A DNA stretch of 10,278 nucleotides from Actinomycetota bacterium (GTDB lineage Bacteria; Actinomycetota; Thermoleophilia; Solirubrobacterales; Solirubrobacteraceae). The notes under the pieces are model-generated. The model did not search any database and was not told the origin of the DNA. It saw nothing but the letters and a program-made list of their open reading frames with translations. The translations under genes were made by a program, and so were the position numbers. The stretch lies in assembly GCA_005888335.1 (NCBI GenBank), contig VAWY01000081.1, forward strand, positions 1-10,278, in the 5' to 3' direction. Of this stretch, positions 1-5,028 are shown piece after piece. How positions within the stretch are numbered: position 1 is the stretch's first letter; the number at the start of each line of letters is the position of its first letter.

Positions 1-509
1 TCAATGGGGATGAGCCGAGCAGCGTCCGCAGCCGCCATCGCCGGGAGGTACCGCTCAGGGATCCGGTCGTGGACGTCCTCGGGCGCGATCGTGCGCACGA
101 GGACGCGACTGCCGGCGCCTAGCACCCGGAACGCCTCGCCCAGAGCTGCCTCGGGACGCTCCAGCTGGTGGAGGACGAGCGAGAGGAGGACGCGGTCGAA
201 CGAGGCGTCGGCGAACGGAAGCCGCTCGGCGTCGCCGACGACGAAGTCGACAGCGCCGGCGTCCTCACGCGCACAAGCGACGAACCGCCCCGACTCGTCG
301 ATACCGGTCACCTCGGCCGAGACAGCTGCCGCGATCTCGATCGCGTACCCGCCCGTTCCGCAGCCGACGTCGAGGACGCGGTGGCCGCGCTCGATCCCCG
401 CCGCCTCGACGAAGAGCGGGGCCCAGAAGCGCAGGTTGTCGTCGGAGAAGCGCGAGTGGAAGTGGTCGACGTCGAGGCGGTCGGAGCGAAAGCGGCGACG
501 GTCGACCAC
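1..509 (-). CDS. Class I SAM-dependent methyltransferase, 3' end outside window
   Basis: Reading leftward from a GTG at 509, the frame stays open for 169 codons and runs off the window; the TGA visible at 3-1 is out of frame. The start of the SAM-binding domain shows motif I HRVLDVGCGTGG (residues about 43-54), the acidic end of strand 2 (GIDES, about 69-73) and the post-motif VGDAERLPFADASFDRVL (about 91-108), which is the standard order of a Methyltransf_11/25 domain. The typical family length is about 250 residues, so roughly the last third is missing. The substrate cannot be read from the sequence. It is divergent from the GroES-like gene with 21 bp between the two starts, so promoters and leaders must be very compact. 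The GTG was chosen because the protein-like sequence begins there and no better ribosome binding site is visible. Confidence 0.85.
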   Translation of the reverse strand, partial: MVDRRRFRSDRLDVDHFHSRFSDDNLRFWAPLFVEAAGIERGHRVLDVGCGTGGYAIEIAAAVSAEVTGIDESGRFVACAREDAGAVDFVVGDAERLPFADASFDRVLLSLVLHQLERPEAALGEAFRVLGAGSRVLVRTIAPEDVHDRIPERYLPAMAAADAARLIPI

Positions 510-511
510 CC

Positions 512-531
512 CGGGAGTATCGTTTCTCCCG
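512..531. promoter_or_regulatory. Inverted repeat in the 21-bp divergent gap
   Basis: CGGGAG at 512-517 and CTCCCG at 526-531 form a perfect 6-bp inverted repeat with an 8-bp AT-richer centre. It fills almost exactly the space between the divergent GTG starts at 509 (minus) and 531 (plus). Each arm presents GGGAG to one of the two genes, so it may double as a weak ribosome binding site on both strands, or be an operator. The role is inference. Confidence 0.35.
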
Positions 532-821
532 TGTTGGAGGAGCCTCAGCGTCTCGACCTGTCGCTGGAGCCGCTGGACGACTTCGTCGTCGTGCAGCCCG
601 CCGACGAGGAGACCGAGACGCGTACCGGGCTGATCATCCCCGCGAGCGACGACGCCGGTTGCCGGAGCGGCATCGTCACCGCCACCGGCCCCGAGGTCCA
701 CGGGGTCGAGCCGGGCGACAAGGTGCTCTTCCCGAAGGGGAGCGGCTTCGACGTCCGGGTCGCGGGTGCCGCCGTGAAGCTCCTCAGGCGCAGCGAGCTG
801 ATCGCGCGCGTCAACGACTAA
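531..821 (+). CDS. groES: GroES-like co-chaperonin (Cpn10 family)
   Basis: The product is 96 residues from the GTG at 531, the usual Cpn10 length. It reads like GroES from end to end: an N-terminal LEPLDDFVVVQPADEE strand, a mobile-loop region (about residues 27-38, TETRTGLIIPAS), GIVTATGPEVHGVEPGDKV in the middle (motif G-V-x-A-x-G-P then V-x-x-G-D-x-V), FPKGSGFDVRVAG, and a C-terminal LLRRSELIARVND matching the family's E-S-D-I-L-A ending. GroES caps GroEL during ATP-driven folding in the cytoplasm. No groEL follows, so this is probably a solitary, diverged copy rather than the main groES. TTG at 534 is an alternative start. The 3' end overlaps the convergent nucleotidyltransferase gene. 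Confidence 0.82.
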   Translation: MLEEPQRLDLSLEPLDDFVVVQPADEETETRTGLIIPASDDAGCRSGIVTATGPEVHGVEPGDKVLFPKGSGFDVRVAGAAVKLLRRSELIARVND

Positions 822-1324
822 CGATCAGCCGCCGGAGGAGCCCGATCGACTCGTGGTCCTTCTCGCGGAGCGGGCGGCCGCGGTTCGCCCGATAGGGTCT
901 CCTTCTCGTACAGGAGCGCGTGTGGGGCGAGCGTCCGGTACGACACGTCGCCGATCCGGCAGATCGGCCCTTCCAGCGATCCTTCCGGGAACGGCCACTG
1001 CTCGAACCCGTGACAGACGAGGGCTCCCAAGGGCCCGATCTCGACGAGCAGGACCTGGATCGACTCTCCGTCCTTCTCGAAGTCGACGGCGGAGTCCACG
1101 AGCTCCCGATCGTGCCGGTACCCGCGCGCGGTCAGCGCGTCGTGGACTGCGTCTCGGTCATGGCGCCACGCCACGAGGTCGATGTCCGCATGGTCGCGGG
1201 TGATCTTCCCGAGCAGGAAGTCGAGCGCCCACCCGCCTCGCAGCCACGACGAGACGCCCGCGTCGGCGAACGTGCCCTCGAGCTCGCCCAGGAGCCGGAA
1301 CTGGCGTTGCGCGACCTCGCCCAC
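811..1324 (-). pseudogene. ANT(2'')-like nucleotidyltransferase, frameshifted near 3' end
   Basis: From GTG at 1324 (AGGAG at 1334-1330, 5 nt upstream) the protein shows LRGGWALDFLLGKITRDHAD followed by IDL (residues about 28-50). This matches the GGWAxD...G...T+xHxDIDL signature of aminoglycoside 2''-adenylyltransferase-type proteins, with D47 and D49 as likely metal ligands. The family transfers a nucleotide to a hydroxyl; here the substrate is unknown. After LLYEKETLS (about residue 145) the uninterrupted frame becomes low-complexity Pro/Arg and stops at 818. Dropping one base around 886-895 (GGG run) restores ANRGRPLREKDHESIGLLRR, which matches the family's usual EKE..RGRP.R.KD.ES..LLR ending, with a stop at 813-811. 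Unrepaired, the CDS is 818-1324. The repaired end overlaps the convergent GroES gene by 11 bp. It is either a real inactivating insertion or an assembly error. Confidence 0.75.
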
Positions 1325-1329
1325 GCCGA

Positions 1330-1335
1330 CTCCTA
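1330..1335 (-). promoter_or_regulatory. Shine-Dalgarno fused to upstream stop (TAGGAG)
   Basis: On the minus strand TAGGAG contains both the TAG stop of the upstream nucleotidyltransferase (1335-1333) and the AGGAG that precedes the GTG start at 1324 by 5 nt. This decides the start of the second gene and implies that the two genes were translated as a coupled pair. Confidence 0.6.
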
Positions 1336-1702
1336 GGTCGCTGCGGCGCTCCACAGCGGTACGCCGTCCCGGCGCAGGTTCTCGAGGAACGGCGTAGGCG
1401 GGTCGACCTCGAGCTCGCGTTCCGTCCGGAACTGCGGCCCGATCTGCCGGCCGCACTCGAGGAACAACGGATACGTCGCGTTCACGAGCTCCCCGGCGTT
1501 CCTCGGCGAGCGGCGAGCGAGTCACGACGAGGAGGTCGACGTCCGAGCGAATCGGCATGCCCGACCACCAGGCGTCGCCGCGCGCCGCGGAGCCGAAGAG
1601 CCAGACGGCCACGAGCTCCTCTCCGAGCTCGTCTTGGAGGACCGAGAGGTAGCGGCCGAGACAGTCGTGCTCGAGCTCCGAGACGTGCGGCGTCTCCTCC
1701 AC
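1333..1702 (-). pseudogene. MNT-type minimal nucleotidyltransferase, frameshifted
   Basis: Starting at GTG 1702, the frame gives WLFGSAARGDAWWSGMPIRS directly followed by DVDLLVV, i.e. the GS-x(n)-DxD motif of the pol-beta nucleotidyltransferase fold (G37 S38, D54, D56). After LAEERR the frame loses protein character, while the +1 frame continues as ELVNATYPLFLECGRQIGPQ, then FRTERELEVDPPTPFLENLR and RDGVPLW, ending at TAG 1335-1333. Removing one base from the GGGG run at 1491-1494 joins both parts into a 122-residue protein of typical MNT length and order (the second half resembles the family's '..GxxIxPxxxT...F..N+R++G+PLW'). Such proteins occur as antitoxins with HEPN partners or as orphan transferases; no HEPN gene is seen here. 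An alternative ATG at 1710 is in another frame and was not used. Confidence 0.72.
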
Positions 1703-1732
1703 AGGCGTCGCATTGTGCCCCCGGAAAGGGCA

Positions 1733-1762
1733 AAGCCCGCCTTCGTCGCCGCAGACGGGCTT
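1733..1762. other. Inverted repeat upstream of the nucleotidyltransferase pair
   Basis: AAGCCCG (1733-1739) and CGGGCTT (1756-1762) form a perfect 7-bp stem with a 16-nt loop. It lies 31-60 bp upstream of the GTG at 1702, so in a minus-strand transcript it would sit in the leader; it could be an attenuator, an operator or chance. No good promoter was recognised nearby. Confidence 0.25.
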
Positions 1763-1887
1763 GCAAGGTGCCGGTCGAGGGGGGAGCCGGCAGATCCCAT
1801 CATCGTCCGAACGGCGCCGAAGGCATGCCCCCAAAAGGGGATCGTCGACGACTGGCGGCAGACGGCTCGGCTACGATCCGCCGGCAC

Positions 1888-1978
1888 GGAGAAGTGGCCG
1901 AGTGGCTGAAGGCGGCGCCCTGCTAAGGCGTTAAGGGGGTACTAACCTCCTTCGAGGGTTCGAATCCCTCCTTCTCCG
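1888..1978 (+). tRNA. tRNA-Ser(GCU): tRNA-Ser (anticodon GCU)
   Basis: Acceptor arm GGAGAAG (1888-1894) pairs with CTTCTCC (1971-1977), with discriminator G at 1978. The D-arm is GCCGAGTGGCTGAAGGC. The anticodon loop CTGCTAA (1920-1926) gives GCU at 1922-1924, reading AGC/AGU serine codons. A long variable arm with GGGGG/CCTCC pairing marks a class II tRNA, and the T-arm is GAGGG-TTCGAAT-CCCTC. CCA is not encoded. Confidence 0.97.
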
Positions 1979-1983
1979 CTTAG

Positions 1984-2010
1984 CACGGGTGAACCCATGG
2001 TTCCCCCGTG
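1984..2010 (+). terminator. Strong hairpin just after tRNA-Ser(GCU), probable terminator
   Basis: CACGGGTGAACC (1984-1995) pairs with GGTTCCCCCGTG (1999-2010) with one mismatch in 12 positions and a 3-nt loop, starting 5 nt after the tRNA end. No U-run follows, as is common in high-GC actinobacteria. It could instead be a processing signal. Confidence 0.5.
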
Positions 2011-2048
2011 AGCCCCCTCCTTCGCGGCTGCCGGCACAGCGGTCGTGT

Positions 2049-2075
2049 GCGGAGCCGGAGTGAATCCGGCTCCGC
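2049..2075. repeat. Perfect 11-bp inverted repeat between the two tRNA genes
   Basis: GCGGAGCCGGA (2049-2059) and TCCGGCTCCGC (2065-2075) pair perfectly around the 5-nt loop GTGAA. It lies 35 bp before tRNA-Ser(CGA). It may be a second terminator stage for the upstream tRNA or a bidirectional one; there is no U-run on either strand. Confidence 0.55.
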
Positions 2076-2110
2076 GGCGATCTAGGGCGGCGGCTAACCT
2101 GTGCCGGCTC

Positions 2111-2199
2111 GGAGGGGTGGCAGAGCGGTCGAATGCGGCGGTCTCGAAAACCGTTACGGGCCTCTGGGTCCGTCGAGGGTTCAAATCCCTCCCCCTCCG
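2111..2199 (+). tRNA. tRNA-Ser(CGA): tRNA-Ser (anticodon CGA)
   Basis: Acceptor GGAGGGG (2111-2117) pairs with CCCCTCC (2192-2198), discriminator G 2199. Anticodon stem GCGGT/ACCGT encloses CTCGAAA with anticodon CGA at 2145-2147, reading UCG. The long variable arm (ACGGGCCTCTGGGTCCGT region) and T-arm GAGGG-TTCAAAT-CCCTC confirm a class II serine tRNA. CCA is not encoded. Confidence 0.97.
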
Positions 2200-2289
2200 C
2201 TTAGTAGGCCGGAACGCGGGTCGTTGAGCGGGATTCCGACGTGATCGTGCCGTGATGCGCGAGCCGATCGGTGGTCCCGGATGGCGCAG

Positions 2290-2934
2290 TTAGAGCGGCA
2301 TCCAGTTGACGGCGAGTGACGGCCGCGCGTCCCGTCCGAGCTCGGCTAGGAGCCGCTGGTTCGCGAGCACGTTCGCGTGCGTGAGCATCACGCCCTTCGG
2401 ATCCGCTGTCGACCCCGAGGTGTACTGCAGGAGGGCGAGCGACTCGGGCGAGCCCACCGCTGGACGCCACGCGTCGGCGAGGCCGTCCGGAACGGTGTCC
2501 GTCGCGATGCACGCCATGCCTCCCGCCGACGCGACCGCTTCGGTCGCCGCGAGGAACGACGACGTCGTCAGCACGGCTGCGGGTTCCCGCGTCACGCGCG
2601 ATCGCGCCGAGCCGGGCAAGCTCGCGATCGACGCGGCGGCGCCGAGGCGCGTAGGCTGGCACGGCGACGACGCCGGCGAAGAGGCACCCGAAGAACGCCT
2701 CCACGAACTCCAGCCCGCTCGGGAAGAGCAGGAGCGCGCGTTCTCCGCCGAGCTCGCGCTCCTGGAGAGCTGCCCCGATCGCTCGTGCGCGGCGCGCGAG
2801 CTCGGCGAAGCTGACGCGGGCCGCCGCGACCTCGCCGTCCTTGAGGAGACAAAGGCGACCTGGTCGCCGAGTTCAGCCGCGCGCTCGTCGACGAGATCGA
2901 CGAGAGTCGCGGCTTCCGTGATCGTCGTTGTCAT
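2290..2934 (-). pseudogene. Fatty-acyl-AMP ligase (FAAL) fragment, two frameshifts, 3' truncated
   Basis: The ATG at 2934 opens a frame starting TLVDLVDERAAELGDQVAFV, the usual FAAL N-terminus. Then a one-base loss near 2866 shifts coding into another frame, where LKDGEVAAARVSFAELARRA, ERALLLFPSGLEFVEAFFGC and AGVVAVPAYAPRRRRVD are clearly FAAL. A one-base gain near 2586 returns it to the first frame: PAAVLTTSSFLAATEA, LLQYTSGSTADPKGVMLTHA (the AMP-binding P-loop) and finally LAVNWMPL. In FAALs this last motif continues YHDMGL, but here a TAA at 2292-2290 follows and homology ends, so over half of the roughly 580-residue enzyme is missing. FAALs activate fatty acids as acyl-adenylates for polyketide or lipid synthases. 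The ATG lies inside the TGA of the upstream methyltransferase gene (ATGA overlap), so they were an operon. This remnant cannot be a working ligase. Confidence 0.85.
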
Positions 2935-3692
2935 CCCGCGGCCTCAGGTTCGCGTCGGCCGCCGTCTTCGGCGCTTTCCAGCGCGACCAGAACAGCCTTC
3001 GTGATCAGACCCCGGGCGTCGCACTCGCTCAGTTCCAGCCCGGAGGCGGCGGCCAGGTCGGGAAGGTCGCACCAGATCGCTTTCCGGCTCCATTGTGCCT
3101 CGGGCACAAAGAGCGGCCGCATCGACCGTCGGCGGATGGCGGCCGTGGCGCCGACACAGAAGCGGAAGAACCGCTCGAGCAGCTTCGAGCCGCGGGTGCC
3201 CGGACCGCGGAGGATGAGGACGACGCGGCCGCCTGGACGCAACAAGCGCCGGAACTCGAAGAAGGCTGGCGCCGGGTCGGGGAACGTGTCGAGGACGCCG
3301 CTGCAGAGGATCCCGTCGAACGATGCGTCGGCGAACGGTGCGCGAGTCAGGTCAGCGCAGACGAATTCGACATTGCCGCTTCGAGTTCGCGCTCGGGCGA
3401 GGCGGATGAACTCAGGCGAGAAGTCGAGCCCGACCACACGCTCCCGCCGCTCGACGGAAGCGAGGTAGCTCGCCCAGTATCCAGGACCGGTGCCGGCATC
3501 GAGAATGGACCGGCAACCGGCGAACCGAGAGGCGAGCCACGGGTGCAGGCTGCGGAAGCCGTAACGCCAGACGTAAGGAAACGTCGCCGTGTAGAGCTTC
3601 GCCGAAGCGTCGAACAGGTCGGAGCGGCCGCCCTCTGCGTTCCTATCCGCCAGACGAGTGCTGGTCGCCGGTCGGGCATCCCTCTGACTCAT
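2931..3692 (-). CDS. Class I SAM-dependent methyltransferase
   Basis: The product is 253 residues. It carries motif I SILDAGTGPGYWASYL (about 62-77), the strand-2 acidic residue D90 (VVGLDFS), CADLTRAPFADASFDGIL (about 112-129) and LLRPGGRVVLILRGPG (about 150-165), i.e. a complete Rossmann-type Methyltransf_11 domain, with a C-terminal extension that may bind the substrate. ATG at 3692 was preferred to the upstream TTG at 3701 because a G-run lies about 9 nt before it. Its TGA overlaps the FAAL start as ATGA, tying it to fatty-acyl or polyketide-type lipid chemistry (inference). The transposase frame of the insertion sequence upstream ends at 3689, overlapping this start by 4 bp, so the IS lies directly in the promoter region and may have cut the gene off from its original promoter. 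Confidence 0.85.
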   Translation of the reverse strand: MSQRDARPATSTRLADRNAEGGRSDLFDASAKLYTATFPYVWRYGFRSLHPWLASRFAGCRSILDAGTGPGYWASYLASVERRERVVGLDFSPEFIRLARARTRSGNVEFVCADLTRAPFADASFDGILCSGVLDTFPDPAPAFFEFRRLLRPGGRVVLILRGPGTRGSKLLERFFRFCVGATAAIRRRSMRPLFVPEAQWSRKAIWCDLPDLAAASGLELSECDARGLITKAVLVALESAEDGGRREPEAAG

Positions 3693-4867
3693 CCCTGACA
3701 ACCCCCGTCTCTGGGTTGAGCCGCAGCTATTCGACGGGAGCTTACAAAAGGAGGGCGCGCTTTGAGTTGACGGGCGTGAAGGGCGCCATTATTCGTGGCA
3801 CATCTCCAGGCGGCGGCTCGGTAGTACTCGTGCATAAGGCCGCCGAGCCGGTCGCGGCGGCGGATCGCGCCGACAGTCGGTGTTGGTGCTGGCTGCTCAG
3901 GCTTGGGCGGCTGGAGCTGGAGGGCACGATGCGGTCTCTGCGTGTTGTAGTGGTCGACGTAGACGCGGAGCACCCGCTCGAGGTGGCGTCGGTTGACGAT
4001 CAGCAGCCAGTCGAGACACTCGGAGCGGACGGTTCTGACGAAGCGCTCCGCGAGGGCGTTCGCCTTCGGCGCCCGCACCGGCGTCTTCAGGATCCGGACC
4101 GGCTCGCTGCGGAAACCTTCATCGAACGACCCGGAGTACCTGCTGTCGCGGTCGCGGATCAGGAAGCGGATGCCCTGGTCGGCCAAGTCGAAGCCGAGGT
4201 TGCGCGCCTGCTGGGCCACCCAGGCGCCAGTTGGGTCGGTCGTGCAGCCGGCCAGCCAGACGCGGCGGCTCGAATGAGCGATGAAGAACAAGGCGTAGTA
4301 GCGGCGCAGGAACACGCTCTCAATGGTGAAGAAGTCGCACGCGACGATGCTCGCCGCCTGCGCTCTGAGGAACTCGCGCCAGTTGGGCCCTTGGCGTCTG
4401 GGCGCGGGATCGAGCCCCGCTCGGGCGAGCAGGCGACGGATGCTGGTCGGCGAGACTTCGAGGCCGAGCTTTGCCAGCTCGCCGCAGATCCGTCGATGGC
4501 TCCAGCGCGGGTTCTCCCGCGCGAGCCGCAGCACAAGCTCCCGGATCTCAGCCGACAGCCGCGGCCGTCCGCGCTGACCCGACGGCTGTCGCCATTTCCG
4601 GCGCACGAGCGCCCGATGCCAGCGCAGCAGCGTCCGCGGAGTCACCAGACGCCTGCCGCGCGACGAGCGCGGCAGGTGGCAGGCTGCCGCCGCGAGCAGA
4701 GCCCGATCAGCAGGCCGAAGCTTCGGCCGCGCGACCTGGCGGCGCAGAACCTCGAGCTCATGGCGCAGTACCAACAACTCGACGTCCTTCACGTCCAGAC
4801 CACGGCGGCTCCGTACAAGGGCGCCGAGCAGCGCCCGCATAGCGAGGTAGAGGAAGGAGAAGACCAT
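3689..4867 (-). CDS. IS transposase, rve integrase-core type (IS3/IS481-like)
   Basis: From ATG 4867 (GAGG 9 nt upstream) the product is 392 residues. The N-terminal part carries the LLVLRHELEVLRRQVARP segment (about 31-48) typical of this transposase group, then a helix-turn-helix region ending ENPRWSHRRICGELAKLGLE (about 118-137). The catalytic core shows the DDE triad: D178 (VACDFF), D239 (IRDRDSRY) and E274 (ALAERFVRTV), with 34 residues between the last two, and YVDHYNTQRPHRALQLQPP after it. Homologues normally stop soon after DRLGGLMHEY; here the frame continues about 40 residues, reads through the 3' terminal inverted repeat and stops outside the IS at 3689, overlapping the methyltransferase start. 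A GTG at 4909 is in frame but falls inside the terminal repeat, so it was not chosen. Activity is uncertain but all catalytic residues are present. Confidence 0.9.
   Translation of the reverse strand: MVFSFLYLAMRALLGALVRSRRGLDVKDVELLVLRHELEVLRRQVARPKLRPADRALLAAAACHLPRSSRGRRLVTPRTLLRWHRALVRRKWRQPSGQRGRPRLSAEIRELVLRLARENPRWSHRRICGELAKLGLEVSPTSIRRLLARAGLDPAPRRQGPNWREFLRAQAASIVACDFFTIESVFLRRYYALFFIAHSSRRVWLAGCTTDPTGAWVAQQARNLGFDLADQGIRFLIRDRDSRYSGSFDEGFRSEPVRILKTPVRAPKANALAERFVRTVRSECLDWLLIVNRRHLERVLRVYVDHYNTQRPHRALQLQPPKPEQPAPTPTVGAIRRRDRLGGLMHEYYRAAAWRCATNNGALHARQLKARPPFVSSRRIAAAQPRDGGCQG
3774..3797. repeat. IS terminal inverted repeat, transposase 3' side
   Basis: GCGTGAAGGGCGCCATTATT followed by CGTG matches the reverse complement of 4907-4930 at 22 of 24 positions. 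Conservation ends abruptly at the inner edge. Confidence 0.85.
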
Positions 4868-4906
4868 GCCGCCGATCCTCACAGCCGCCGCGCAGACGAG
4901 AGCCGA

Positions 4907-4930
4907 CACGAATATTGGTGCCCTTCACGC
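4907..4930. repeat. IS terminal inverted repeat, transposase 5' side
   Basis: CACGAATATTGGTGCCCTTC followed by ACGC is the partner of 3774-3797, with 22 of 24 positions matching in inverted orientation. Confidence 0.85.
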
Positions 4931-4970
4931 TAGGGTCACGACCCTGGCCCCTTCCGGATCGGGAACCAGC

Positions 4971-5000
4971 TTGACTTTCAGCAAGGACGGGGCGTATGTT
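4971..5000 (+). promoter_or_regulatory. Sigma70-type promoter for the peptidase/PLD operon
   Basis: TTGACT (4971-4976) and TATGTT (4995-5000) are separated by 18 bp, giving a start point near 5007 and a leader of about 22 nt before ATG 5029. It is an AT-richer island in GC-rich DNA, 40 bp beyond the IS end, so the operon keeps its own promoter. GGTGAGG directly before the ATG is a close-set, possibly weak, ribosome binding site. Confidence 0.55.
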
Positions 5001-5028
5001 CGTCGCTCACTCCCGAGATCGGTGAGGC

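Larger units (their letters stand above)
3774..4930 (-). mobile_element. Insertion sequence of about 1.16 kb
   Basis: A single rve-type transposase gene lies between two 24-bp terminal inverted repeats that differ at two positions. The exact tip could be the TG/CA inside the match, giving 3777-4927. I see no direct target duplication of 4 bp or more next to either possible end: the left flank ends TTGACGG(GCG), the right flank starts (CGC)TAGGGTC. This suggests an old insertion, rearranged flanks, or a very short duplication. The element separates the methyltransferase/FAAL remnant from the peptidase operon. Confidence 0.85.

Noticed and set aside
168..530. Upstream extension of the GroES frame (long plus-strand open frame from 168)
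   Set aside because: It is the antisense of the methyltransferase coding region, and Cpn10 homology begins only after 531.
1829..1840. CCCCAAAAGGGG palindrome before tRNA-Ser(GCU)
   Set aside because: Only 4-bp arms in GC-rich DNA; too short to separate from chance, and no promoter pair could be aligned with it.
3716..4933. Plus-strand 405-codon open frame across the IS
   Set aside because: Antisense to the transposase with its DDE triad; no motif of its own.
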